NCBI GenBank assembly: GCA_024762655.1
Contig: JANTHB010000020.1
Coordinates: 1-45,775, forward strand
Source of the DNA: Bacteroidales bacterium
GTDB lineage: Bacteria > Bacteroidota > Bacteroidia > Bacteroidales > VadinHA17
DNA length: 45,775 bases
Reading direction: 5' to 3'
Each line of letters starts with the position of its first letter. Within the stretch, counting starts at the first letter, position 1. The position numbers and the translations under genes were made by a program. Positions 32,914-41,778 of the stretch are shown here, in pieces. The notes under the pieces were generated by a model that worked only from the letters and a program-made list of their open reading frames with translations, had not been told where the DNA came from and did not search any database.

Positions 32914-34752
32914 TCATTCAACGGTTACCGATTTGGCGAGATTGCGGGGTTGATCCACGTTACACCCACGCAGAACAGCGATATGATAAGCCAGAAGCTG
33001 AAGCGGGATCACGGCCAGCAAAGGGCTCAGGGCCTGGAGGGTGGAGGGTATCTCCAGCACGTGGTCGGCCAGTTCGCGAATCAGGGTGTCTTTTTCATTT
33101 ACGATGGCTATCACTTTTCCCTTCCGGGCTTTTATCTCCCGGATATTACTCACGATCTTGTCGTAGGAATCATCCCTGGGTGCGATGACCACTACAGGCA
33201 TGTTTTCATCGATCAGGGCGATGGGACCGTGTTTCATCTCGGCCGCCGGATACCCTTCGGCATGGATGTATGATATTTCCTTTAGTTTCAGGGCTCCTTC
33301 CAGGGCCACGGGGAAAAAATAACCCCGGCCCAGATAAAGAAAGTTATTGACATCCTTGTATTTGTCGGCCAGGTCGCGGATACTTTTGTGGTTGTGTTCA
33401 AGGATGTCCTGAATTTTTCCGGGGATCATTTCCAGTTCATGGATAAAACCGTGTAGCTGTTCCCGGGAAAGAAGTCCCTTTTTCCATGCCAGAAGCATGG
33501 CAATCATGGTGAGCACGGTAACCTGTGAGGTGAATGCTTTGGTGGAAGCCACCCCGATCTCAGGACCGGCATGGGTATATACTCCGGCCACGGTTTCCCG
33601 CGGGATGCTTGAACCCACCACATTGCATATTCCCAGCACCACCGAGCCGGCCTCTTTGGCTTTCCGTATGGCTGCCATGGTATCGGCTGTTTCTCCGCTC
33701 TGGCTGATGGCAATGATCACGTCACCGGCATGAATGACGGGGTGCCGGTAACGAAATTCCGAAGCATATTCCACCTCCACGGGAATCCTGGCAAATTCTT
33801 CTATCAGGTATTCCCCGATAAGTCCTGCATGCCAGGATGTTCCGCAACCCAGAATAATAATACGGGGTGCTGCCATCAGGGCAGGCAACACATGGAACAG
33901 TCCTCCCAGGTGCAGGGAAAGAGGTTTTTCCGAAATACGTCCCCGGAATGTGTCCCGGATCGAAGCGGGTTGTTCAAAAATCTCTTTCAGCATATAATGG
34001 GGGAAAGAACCTTTCTCCAAATCTCCGATGTCCTGGTCAATAATATTGACTACCGGTTTATGGAAATTGTTTTTCCCGCTTTGTATGGTAAGGTTGTCGG
34101 ATTTCAGAATTGCCATTTCATCCTCATTCAGATAAACGACTTTCCGTGTGTAGTCCATAATGGCAGGAGCATCCGAAGCGATGAAATGAGCTTGTTCACC
34201 TAACCCCAGCACCAGAGGGCTTCCTTTACGGACAGCAAACAGTTTATCGGGTTCATCGGCGCAAATAATACCCAGACCGTAGGCCCCTATCACCTTCTTC
34301 AGGGCCAGGCGGATGGCCATCTCTGCCGGGATGTTTCCTTTCAGATAAATATATTCAATCAGGTTGGCAAGCACTTCGGTGTCGGTATCCGATTGAAAGC
34401 GGTACCCTCTGGCGATGAGTCTTTCCCTTAAACGGTTGTAGTTTTCTATGATCCCGTTGTGAACCAGGATAAAATGTCCGTGCATAGAACGGTGGGGATG
34501 AGCATTTTTATCTTCCGGTTCCCCGTGAGTTGCCCATCGTGTATGACCTATCCCCAGATGGCCGGGTACAGGTTTGGAACCGACATAGACCTCCAGGTCA
34601 TTTACCTTCCCTTTTTGTTTGAACACCCTGACCTTGTCCCCGGCGACGGCGACACCGGCCGAATCGTATCCTCTGTATTCAAGTCGTTTAAGCCCGTTGA
34701 TAAGAATGGGATAAGCCTCGTCCGGACCAATGTATCCTATAATACCACACAT
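32914..34752 (-). CDS. glmS: GlmS, glutamine-fructose-6-phosphate aminotransferase
   Basis: 612 aa, full length. The N-terminal glutaminase domain starts MCGIIGYIG with nucleophile Cys2, followed by YRGYDSAGVAV and HTRWATHGEP. Two SIS isomerase domains follow (GCGTSWHAG, then SQSGETADT) and the C-terminal QPRNLAKSVTVE is diagnostic. It makes glucosamine-6-phosphate for peptidoglycan and lipid A. The upstream 277 bp hold no glmS ribozyme that I could recognise, as expected outside Firmicutes. Confidence 0.97.
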   Translation of the reverse strand: MCGIIGYIGPDEAYPILINGLKRLEYRGYDSAGVAVAGDKVRVFKQKGKVNDLEVYVGSKPVPGHLGIGHTRWATHGEPEDKNAHPHRSMHGHFILVHNGIIENYNRLRERLIARGYRFQSDTDTEVLANLIEYIYLKGNIPAEMAIRLALKKVIGAYGLGIICADEPDKLFAVRKGSPLVLGLGEQAHFIASDAPAIMDYTRKVVYLNEDEMAILKSDNLTIQSGKNNFHKPVVNIIDQDIGDLEKGSFPHYMLKEIFEQPASIRDTFRGRISEKPLSLHLGGLFHVLPALMAAPRIIILGCGTSWHAGLIGEYLIEEFARIPVEVEYASEFRYRHPVIHAGDVIIAISQSGETADTMAAIRKAKEAGSVVLGICNVVGSSIPRETVAGVYTHAGPEIGVASTKAFTSQVTVLTMIAMLLAWKKGLLSREQLHGFIHELEMIPGKIQDILEHNHKSIRDLADKYKDVNNFLYLGRGYFFPVALEGALKLKEISYIHAEGYPAAEMKHGPIALIDENMPVVVIAPRDDSYDKIVSNIREIKARKGKVIAIVNEKDTLIRELADHVLEIPSTLQALSPLLAVIPLQLLAYHIAVLRGCNVDQPRNLAKSVTVE

Positions 34753-34980
34753 AATTTATTTACTGAAGATTTACAATGCGTACAAAAATCTAAACAAATA
34801 TCTAAAAAAAATAACTAAATTATATAAATATTTTGACTAATTGCTATTATGCATAGAGTAAGGAGTTGCTAATGGTTATAGATGCTAATGCAAATAGGGA
34901 ATAGTTGGTTCTGTTATTTAAGAACAATAAAAACCAACATAAAATAGATTACAGTATTATTTGTTTAGAAAAATGGAGAA

Positions 34981-35028
34981 CTGACCGGAGGTGAAGTATC
35001 AAAAATCCATGAATCAGAAACCGGTCAG
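34981..35028. repeat. 8-bp inverted repeat after the dynamin-like gene
   Basis: CTGACCGG (34981-34988) and CCGGTCAG (35021-35028) are perfect complements 32 bp apart, the second arm directly after the stop codon of the dynamin-like gene. There is no T-run, so it is a poor intrinsic terminator. The rest of the 277-bp gap to glmS is AT-rich and shows nothing else. Confidence 0.4.
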
Positions 35029-35029
35029 C

Positions 35030-36682
35030 CTATGCTTCCGGTTGGTTTCCGAGAAGTTCCTGCAGTATATTGATTTTCTTTTCCAGGACGGCAGCTTCAT
35101 CTTCTCCGGAGGAAAGGATCTTTTCTGCCGTGATCAGGTCATTTCGTAAAACGGTCAGGGTATCGTCCATCATCCGGAAGATTTCACGGTTTATGATTTC
35201 AGTAAGGGCGGACACCGTACGGTACAGATTTTTTTCCGTTTCGTCAGGAATACGTTTCAGGAAGAAACGTCCGAAAGCTTTCCGGAAGAGAAACATGGGG
35301 ATCAGGAACCAGAGGAGGTCAATGTTGGTGTCGAAAGCCCAGTACACTGAGATATCCGGTTTTTTTATCTCCGGTTTACTGAATTTTACGGGTTCTTCCC
35401 GGAGCGTGGTGTGCAGCACCTCCTGGATTTTGTCGCGTCGTTCTTTTCGGGCATTTTCCAGATAGATTTCGAAATGTTTTCTCGGGTCATTGAGCAATCT
35501 GATCCATTTTTTTTCCGTGTGGTCTATGATATTTCGTATTTCCCGTGCCAGATGCCGGGCCATCCATTGCTCATATCTTCTGGAGAGGACAAAGAGGTTT
35601 CCGCGCCATGTTTTGTAATCTTTGGTGAATTCGATCTTCAGAAGCCGGGAGAGGGACTCATGATAGGCCAGCAGAATATCTGTGAGTTTTTCATGGGTAC
35701 GGCCGGCATGATTTTGTGCAATGAGTTGCAGTTCGCGGCGTTGACGATCCAGGTTGTCCCTGTTCCGCTGTATCAGTTCCTGCAATTCATTTTTCTGACG
35801 GCGGGCTTTCAGGGAAGCCTGTCTGGAAGCCTCCAGATAGCTCATACAGGTGCGGGCCAGAGACCGTATTTTGTAAGCGTTGATCTCATGGATAACCGAT
35901 TCCTGCCGGCTGACCATCGGACGGATGACTTCCTTGAGGATTTCGTTTTTGAAGGGAACCGCATTCTTTCGAACGGAATACCTGAAGATTGTATAGGATA
36001 TCTGAAAATGCTGCTCGAGGGTGTTGTAAATGAATTTTTCGATCTCATCCAGATCTTTTGCCGCATACAGGTCTGTTTTTGTCAAAAGGATATAGATACG
36101 GGGGGTATAGGTTCGTAAGTCCCGGATCAGGTTGAGGTCATTTTCCGAGAGTGGATTGCCCGGGTTTATGGCTACAATGGCCAGGCCTGTATCCGGGGTA
36201 AACTGGAAAGTCGCCTCGGTATTATGCTTGAAAAGACTGCCGATGCCGGGGGTATCGATAAACCGGATCCCCCGGAAAGGAGCCAGCTCCGGCAACGCAA
36301 TGATCACCTTCTCAACCTGTTTATGATTGTTGGTGTTGATCTGTTCGTTGATATATTCAGGGAGCTCTCCGGGACGAATGTTTCGTATTTTCCGGTCCAG
36401 AAAATGAACCGTTATTTTTTGTGTATTTCCATACTGAAGGATGGTGACCACATTGGTCACCGGCGTCACACCTACAGGCAGAATATCAAGCCCCGTCAGA
36501 TGGTTTAAAAAAGAACTTTTTCCTGCCTTGAATTGTCCCAGCACGGCAATATTGATATACCGGTGTTTTTTCCGGAGATCATCAATAGCATGGAAGAAAG
36601 AAGTAAGACCCGGAAACATTTGTGGTGTACAAACTTTCAGAAGTTCATTGTATAATGATTCCATATTTTCCGGTTTCAGCAT
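35030..36682 (-). CDS. dynamin-like GTPase
   Basis: 550 aa. GTPase motifs: P-loop GQFKAGKSS (49-57), switch I threonines in GVTPVTN (71-77), DTPG at 143-146 and TKTD at 201-204. A long helical stalk follows (~270-430, charged, coiled-coil-like), then a hydrophobic paddle-like segment (~445-470, IDLLWFLIPMFLF) and more helix. This is the layout of bacterial dynamin-like proteins that bind and remodel membranes. It lies 53 bp downstream of tilS; the gap carries two palindromes that may control it. The cellular process is unknown. Confidence 0.85.
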   Translation of the reverse strand: MLKPENMESLYNELLKVCTPQMFPGLTSFFHAIDDLRKKHRYINIAVLGQFKAGKSSFLNHLTGLDILPVGVTPVTNVVTILQYGNTQKITVHFLDRKIRNIRPGELPEYINEQINTNNHKQVEKVIIALPELAPFRGIRFIDTPGIGSLFKHNTEATFQFTPDTGLAIVAINPGNPLSENDLNLIRDLRTYTPRIYILLTKTDLYAAKDLDEIEKFIYNTLEQHFQISYTIFRYSVRKNAVPFKNEILKEVIRPMVSRQESVIHEINAYKIRSLARTCMSYLEASRQASLKARRQKNELQELIQRNRDNLDRQRRELQLIAQNHAGRTHEKLTDILLAYHESLSRLLKIEFTKDYKTWRGNLFVLSRRYEQWMARHLAREIRNIIDHTEKKWIRLLNDPRKHFEIYLENARKERRDKIQEVLHTTLREEPVKFSKPEIKKPDISVYWAFDTNIDLLWFLIPMFLFRKAFGRFFLKRIPDETEKNLYRTVSALTEIINREIFRMMDDTLTVLRNDLITAEKILSSGEDEAAVLEKKINILQELLGNQPEA

Positions 36683-36712
36683 GAAACGTAGTTTCTTTTT
36701 CGCATGCGAAAA
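36683..36712. promoter_or_regulatory. two adjacent palindromes upstream of the dynamin-like gene
   Basis: GAAACGTAGTTTC (36683-36695) touches the start codon of the dynamin-like gene, and TTTTCGCATGCGAAAA (36697-36712) is a perfect 16-bp palindrome one base further upstream. Together they fill most of the 53-bp gap to tilS. They look like operator sites, though a hairpin in the leader is possible. Confidence 0.45.
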
Positions 36713-36735
36713 TATAACAAATCAAAGCAGCTTGT

Positions 36736-38073
36736 TCAGGGAATCCATTCGATTTGCAGGATATTTTTTGTTTTTTCCGTGATTTTGTATCTTTCGTCTA
36801 TTCGCATGCCGAGAATCCAAACGATCTGATCCCCTTCGGTTAACAGCCAGATATTTTCTTTTTCATCAAGGGAAAGCTTGCGGTCGATAAAAAAATCACT
36901 AAGTTTTTTTATTCCTTTCATTCCCAAGGGGATAAAATAATCCCCCTTTTTCCAGTGGCGCAGGATGAGAGGCCAGGTGATCCTGTCCTCGTCCAGAACC
37001 GCTATGTTACGCGTGTCGGGAATGATAAATCCTTCCGGGCGGGTGAATCTTTTTATATGCAGGATGACGGGGTCTGTGACCTGTGTCTGGGTTTTTTCTA
37101 TATAATATCTTTTTTCCGGTTCGTTCCGGGGCAGGGGCGTAATGATCAGGGAATCCCTGTCTTTTATCAGTCTGTGAGAAGAAGAAAAGAATTGTTTCCC
37201 CGGAGGGTTGTCCAGGGATTCCATGATCTCATGAACGGTGCCTCCTGTAAAATTCATGGGTTTAAGCAGCTCATAAAGAATTGCTTCTCCGGCAGGAGAT
37301 CGTTTGAGCTTATGAATGGGGATCACTCGCTTTTCTCCGACCCTCATCATAAATGTTTCCCTGGCATCGTCCATGTAACGGAAAAAAATTTCTTCAGCTC
37401 CGGCCAGCCTCCTGGCTGTATCGGCAACACTGTGGATAAAATCCGGGTTGATTTCTTCGAATAGGGGGATGATTTTGTGTCGAATCTTATTCCTCGTGTA
37501 TTTGGTGGTTAGGTTGGAGCTGTCTTCTCTCCATTTTATGTGGTGATGATCGGCATATTCAAGGATCTCCCTGCGTGTGGCAAACAGCAGGGGTCGGATG
37601 AGACGGTCCTTGCCGGGTTTGATGCCGGAAAGGCCCCGGATGCCGGTCCCCCGTGCGAGGTTGATCAGGAGCGTTTCCACCAGGTCGTTTTTATTATGTG
37701 CCAGGGCAAGCCGGTCGTATCCTTCCTTTTCCAGGATTTGGTGAAACCATTCGTACCGGAGATCCCGGGCTGCCATCTGAATGGAAATGCCGTGTTCTTC
37801 GGCATAGGAATAGGTGTCGAAACGGATATGGTAAAAAGGAAGGTCGTTTTTATCCGCCCAGGAACGCACAAAATTCTCATCTCCGTCGGACTCATTTCCC
37901 CGCAGGGAGAAATTACAGTGGGCTACCCCGGTGGCATACCCCAGTCTGTTCACCAGGCTCCCCATCACCATAGAATCGACCCCTCCGCTGACAGCCAGGA
38001 GAATGCGGTCACCCTCCGTATAAAGCCGGTTTTTTTCGATGAAGAAGCTACAAGCCGATAGCAGGTCTTCCAT
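36736..38073 (-). CDS. tilS: TilS, tRNA(Ile)-lysidine synthetase
   Basis: 445 aa. The N-type ATP pyrophosphatase PP-loop SGGVDS is at 29-34, followed by the TilS signatures GVAHCNFSLRGNESDGDE and LALAHNKNDLVETLLINLARGTG, then NKIRHKIIPLFEEINP. The C-terminal tRNA-binding domains fill the rest (typical length 430-470). It converts the wobble cytidine of the AUA-reading tRNA to lysidine and is essential. It is followed by the dynamin-like gene. Confidence 0.95.
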   Translation of the reverse strand: MEDLLSACSFFIEKNRLYTEGDRILLAVSGGVDSMVMGSLVNRLGYATGVAHCNFSLRGNESDGDENFVRSWADKNDLPFYHIRFDTYSYAEEHGISIQMAARDLRYEWFHQILEKEGYDRLALAHNKNDLVETLLINLARGTGIRGLSGIKPGKDRLIRPLLFATRREILEYADHHHIKWREDSSNLTTKYTRNKIRHKIIPLFEEINPDFIHSVADTARRLAGAEEIFFRYMDDARETFMMRVGEKRVIPIHKLKRSPAGEAILYELLKPMNFTGGTVHEIMESLDNPPGKQFFSSSHRLIKDRDSLIITPLPRNEPEKRYYIEKTQTQVTDPVILHIKRFTRPEGFIIPDTRNIAVLDEDRITWPLILRHWKKGDYFIPLGMKGIKKLSDFFIDRKLSLDEKENIWLLTEGDQIVWILGMRIDERYKITEKTKNILQIEWIP

Positions 38074-38116
38074 GAATAATCTTTTGCGGTAAATTACACA
38101 TTTTTGGGAAAAGAAA

Positions 38117-38141
38117 AAACCCCTGCGGCAGGCAGAGGTTT
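38117..38141 (-). terminator. rho-independent terminator of the peroxiredoxin gene
   Basis: AAACCCCTGC (38117-38126) pairs with GCAGAGGTTT (38132-38141) with one mismatch; on the minus strand the stem is followed by a T-run. It lies 22 bp after the peroxiredoxin stop. Confidence 0.75.
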
Positions 38142-38162
38142 CATAAGGTTATACGAACGGGA

Positions 38163-38801
38163 TTATTTTTCCAATTTTCCCAGAAATTTTGCCACTCCTT
38201 CATGGGTGGGTTCCATGGCTTCTTCACCGGGATGCCAGTCAGCCGGACATACTTCCCCGTGTTTTTCAAAATATTGCAAGGCGTCGATCATACGGAGCAC
38301 CTCTTCCACACTTCTGCCCAAGGGCATGTCGTTGACCACCTGGTGGCGGATAACCCCTTCCAGATCGATCAGAAAGAGACCGCGATAGGCCTGGGGAACT
38401 CCCTCAAAACTTACTTCCCCGTCGTCATCATATTCATATTCGCCGGCCAGCACATCATAATTCTCGGCAATTACCAGAGCCTGATCTGCGATCAAAGGAT
38501 ATTTTACCCCTTTTATACCTCCGTCGTGAAGTTCGGTCTGGAGCCATTTCCAGTGCGAAAACTGTGAGTCGACAGAACAGCCCACTACAGCGGTATTTCT
38601 CTTTTCAAATTCGTTCATTTTTTCCTGGAAAGCCAGAATCTCTGTCGGACATACAAAAGTAAAGTCAGCAGGATAGAAGAACAATACAACGTATTTTTTC
38701 CCCAGATACTGATCCAAAGAGAAATTATCAACGATATCCTCTCCGTTGATTACTGCCGGAGCAGAGAAATTCGGAGCTTTTTTACCTACTAGTACACTCA
38801 T
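38163..38801 (-). CDS. 2-Cys peroxiredoxin (AhpC/Prx1 type)
   Basis: 212 aa thiol peroxidase. Peroxidatic C51 sits in FTFVCPTE and resolving C185 in GEVCPADWHPGEE. Two differences from textbook forms: an acidic insertion EYEYDDDGE at 121-129 between the usual YGVL-like strand and AYRGLFLID, and no C-terminal YF motif, which together with DGGIKG instead of GGLG suggests a form less prone to overoxidation (inference). It is probably monocistronic: its own terminator follows and a 176-bp gap precedes it. Confidence 0.93.
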   Translation of the reverse strand: MSVLVGKKAPNFSAPAVINGEDIVDNFSLDQYLGKKYVVLFFYPADFTFVCPTEILAFQEKMNEFEKRNTAVVGCSVDSQFSHWKWLQTELHDGGIKGVKYPLIADQALVIAENYDVLAGEYEYDDDGEVSFEGVPQAYRGLFLIDLEGVIRHQVVNDMPLGRSVEEVLRMIDALQYFEKHGEVCPADWHPGEEAMEPTHEGVAKFLGKLEK

Positions 38802-38895
38802 AACTTTATTACTTTAATTTATTATGTTATTTTGAGAGTAAAGATAATAAGATTTTCAATATGAAGGGGGCGATGATTGCATTTAGACCTGATTT

Positions 38896-38923
38896 TTATC
38901 CTTTCCAGAGCATAAAAGGATAA
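38896..38923. repeat. 9-bp inverted repeat between the Omp85-like and peroxiredoxin genes
   Basis: TTATCCTTT (38896-38904) pairs with AAAGGATAA (38915-38923) around a 10-nt loop. There is no strong T-run on either side, so an intrinsic terminator for the Omp85-like gene is only possible, not clear. Confidence 0.4.
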
Positions 38924-38977
38924 GTAATAGTTAATGAGTAAGATAAGAATGCATTCAAAGAAGATGTATCCCTTAAA

Positions 38978-40912
38978 CTATTTAAAATCAAAGATGCCGG
39001 GTTTGTGTGGGATGAAGTTATAAGGGGAAAACTGTCTTTCTCCGGATAAGACAATGGTTTGGTAAGTTACCTCCCCGGGTAAAACCGGGTAATAGGCAAA
39101 ACGGATCTGCAGCGTGCTGAAAACAAGATTTTCATTTCTTATTCTGATGCCCAGGCCCAGACCGGAATACAGCTGATTGTCGGTAAAATGAACGTTTCCG
39201 AAATCAATGACTCCCAGGTCGGCAAAAGCAAAGAATACAAAGCGAAAACCGTAAAGGTAATAGGGGCTGAATGCCACCGTTTCTGTTTTTATGGACAGTC
39301 TTCGTATTCCGGTGAGGCTGTCACTCCTCAATCCTCTGATGCCATACCTGTCGTTAATGGTCAGTCGTTCTTCGCTATACCTGTTTATGCCGGTAGTGAA
39401 ATTGACATCCACAAATTGCCGGTAATAATATTTCCCGATAGAGACCAGCCGGCTGAAATAGTTGGTGCGGATATTTATAATCCCTGCGTTGACAACATCC
39501 TTAGGCATAAAACCTCCTATCTTAATGCCGCTGTTCAGGTATCCGAAGTGATTAAAGTATTTACCAGCGGAAAATTCCAGGCCCGCATAATACCGGTTTC
39601 CATACTCGTTGATTTCATAGCCTCCGGTTGCTGAAACCAGCATCCCTTCAGGAATATCTTCCGTGGTCCCGTAATTGTAGATCAACCCTGTTTTGAAGTA
39701 CTGGTCTTTTGAGTAGGTAAGTCCTCCCAGAATCAGTTGGTGCCGCTGGTATTGGTAATACTCCTGTTCTCCTAGCAGCGGACGCTGCATCACATTGTTT
39801 TGAATAAATCTGCCCGAGAGAACAAAACGTTCACGCCGGGAGCTATTCAGTAAAAACGAACGGGCATACCACATGTCGTTGTAAAAGTATTTCAAGGGGA
39901 CTTCGACGGTATCATGGTTAAGCAATTCATGCGTATAGGTAATGCTTGAGGTGAGTCCCCCGGCATTTTTTGTAAAAAGATTAAAGAAATGCCGCTGAAA
40001 GGAAAGAGCGGCGGACTGCACCTTAAAAGTATTGTTTATGCTTGCTTTTCCGTGAATGAAACTATTTCCGATATTATTGATCTCATATCCGGCACCGTTC
40101 CCGACGGGATGATCCCCGTTAAAATCGTAGGGAATATCTACGTTGAGTTTCTGTCCCAGCCCCATGAGATTGTTATCGAATACGGAAACGTTTCCTTTTT
40201 TAATATTGTAATATTTGTATTCAGCACCTATGGAAAAGACATCCCGTGTGATTACCACGACATCCACCTGATTGTTGCCTGCCGGTAAGAGTACAAAATG
40301 AGCATCCCGTATAAACGGCAACTGTCTGATATAGCGTTCATTGTCAGCCATAATGTCCGGATTGACAACATCTCCTTCTTTGAAAAAAAGGTTATGGCGG
40401 ATCGTTTTTGTACGGGTGGTCCGGTGTAATTTATTCAGAAAACGGGTCGATCCGGTTTCATGGATCAGGAGCGTATCTCTGACAATCGGACTAAAAGGAT
40501 CGATCTCAAAATATTTGATGGAACGGATGACTTTTCCCGTATATTTCAAATATTCCCGGGAACTGTTTTTTTCTTTCTGCGGGTTTCGTGCGATGCCCCG
40601 GTTGGGAATAAAGAACAATTGATATAATTTATATTTCCACTTGTTGTTTTTTGCTCTGGTAAGGAGCGTATCATAGAATTTTCTGGATTTAAGATATTTC
40701 TCGCCGGGGCGAATCACCGCCACGTCCTCCGGAAGGATCAGGACCGTATCGCTGTCGAAAAAGATAATGGAGTCGTTAACTATCAGCGACTCTCCCTTTT
40801 TTATGTGCAAGGTGTCCGGAGAGCCGGTGGACGACAGGACAACTCCGGCATTGCAAAGAAGCAGGGAAAGAAACAGCAGATACTTAAAGGAATATTTTTT
40901 AACATCCATCAT
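38978..40912 (-). CDS. Omp85-family outer-membrane protein (POTRA domain plus barrel)
   Basis: 644 aa. A signal peptide (to ~residue 28) is followed by a ~100-residue basic region, a single recognisable POTRA-like domain (~127-224, with GKVIRSIKYFEIDPF, LFFKEGDVVN and NERYIRQLPFIRDAHF) and a long beta-barrel of alternating Tyr/Phe-rich strands to the end. This matches BamA/TamA-like Omp85 proteins with a reduced POTRA number, not full BamA (five POTRA). It could insert or secrete surface proteins or lipids. It lies 20 bp downstream of the unknown 230-aa gene and may be co-transcribed. Confidence 0.78.
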   Translation of the reverse strand: MMDVKKYSFKYLLFLSLLLCNAGVVLSSTGSPDTLHIKKGESLIVNDSIIFFDSDTVLILPEDVAVIRPGEKYLKSRKFYDTLLTRAKNNKWKYKLYQLFFIPNRGIARNPQKEKNSSREYLKYTGKVIRSIKYFEIDPFSPIVRDTLLIHETGSTRFLNKLHRTTRTKTIRHNLFFKEGDVVNPDIMADNERYIRQLPFIRDAHFVLLPAGNNQVDVVVITRDVFSIGAEYKYYNIKKGNVSVFDNNLMGLGQKLNVDIPYDFNGDHPVGNGAGYEINNIGNSFIHGKASINNTFKVQSAALSFQRHFFNLFTKNAGGLTSSITYTHELLNHDTVEVPLKYFYNDMWYARSFLLNSSRRERFVLSGRFIQNNVMQRPLLGEQEYYQYQRHQLILGGLTYSKDQYFKTGLIYNYGTTEDIPEGMLVSATGGYEINEYGNRYYAGLEFSAGKYFNHFGYLNSGIKIGGFMPKDVVNAGIINIRTNYFSRLVSIGKYYYRQFVDVNFTTGINRYSEERLTINDRYGIRGLRSDSLTGIRRLSIKTETVAFSPYYLYGFRFVFFAFADLGVIDFGNVHFTDNQLYSGLGLGIRIRNENLVFSTLQIRFAYYPVLPGEVTYQTIVLSGERQFSPYNFIPHKPGIFDFK

Positions 40913-40932
40913 TCGGTGCTTCCTATGAGCAT

Positions 40933-41625
40933 TTATTCTTCCAGCACATCGTCGGCATTGAACTGGAATCCGAGGCGTTTACCCGTCTGCTGGAGCGAAC
41001 GCATGATCTTCGCCGACATCTGTTCGACACTTGTGATCTTGACATTATCATAGGGAGGTACCAGTAGGTCAAACTGCATGGCATACAGGATTGATTTCTC
41101 AATGATCTTTTTCATGGTTTCTTTGCTTACCAGCAGACTGCCGAATTTTTTATAATGAAACCCCATCTGCCTTTTTCCTTCCACGAAAAAGTGATTGTTC
41201 CGGTTGATGAAAATGCGGGCTATCAGGTAGCCCAGGTCATTCACACGGTTGTACTTGAATGAATCGGACAGGAAATTGTAGATGTTGATGATCCCGCAAT
41301 AGGAGTTCAGGGGTTCCTCTTTTACATAAGGGATTTCCCATATCTTATGCTCCCGGTTGAATTCAAAAATATTGGTATGCATGCTGCAAACCAGGATGTC
41401 TCCGGAGATTTTGATCTGTGCGGCAAACTTTCCGAAATCTTTAAACTCGGTTAACAGGCGTGGATCTTTCTGAGGAATGCCGGTATTCAGTTCGGAAGAT
41501 AATTCTTTTATGGCATCTTTGAGCAGGCTGAATCCGGCTACGGTCTGATCATAAATATGTTGTTTGAGGGCTGCCTTGGTGATCAGGTATTCGACGATCT
41601 GTTTCTGGCTGTTGTTGTTTCCCAC
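40933..41625 (-). CDS. conserved hypothetical protein, cytoplasmic
   Basis: 230 aa, not recognised beyond resembling a protein found in other Bacteroidetes. No signal peptide or membrane helix. The N-terminal third is helical (ALKQHIYDQTVAGFSLLKDA), the middle is mixed with aromatic-rich strands (HTNIFEFNREHKIWEIPYV), and the C-terminus has HYKKFGSLLVSKETMKKIIE and KIMRSLQQTGKRLGFQF. No catalytic motif was found. It precedes the Omp85-like gene by 20 bp; function cannot be assigned. Confidence 0.7.
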   Translation of the reverse strand: MGNNNSQKQIVEYLITKAALKQHIYDQTVAGFSLLKDAIKELSSELNTGIPQKDPRLLTEFKDFGKFAAQIKISGDILVCSMHTNIFEFNREHKIWEIPYVKEEPLNSYCGIINIYNFLSDSFKYNRVNDLGYLIARIFINRNNHFFVEGKRQMGFHYKKFGSLLVSKETMKKIIEKSILYAMQFDLLVPPYDNVKITSVEQMSAKIMRSLQQTGKRLGFQFNADDVLEE

Positions 41626-41778
41626 GTTCGTATCATTTAGAGGGTCAAAACCACAAAAAAGGAAACATAAAAATAATTTCTTTTTTTACATTCACCTAAC
41701 AGGCGGCTCAATTATTTTTTAACGACCCAAAAGAAGGGATATTTTAAGGGACCTCCGGATTTCTCAACAACCTCTTTG

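Noticed and set aside
34753-35029. glmS ribozyme or other RNA element in the gap near glmS
   Set aside because: This AT-rich stretch shows no recognisable conserved core, and the ribozyme is known from Gram-positive lineages.
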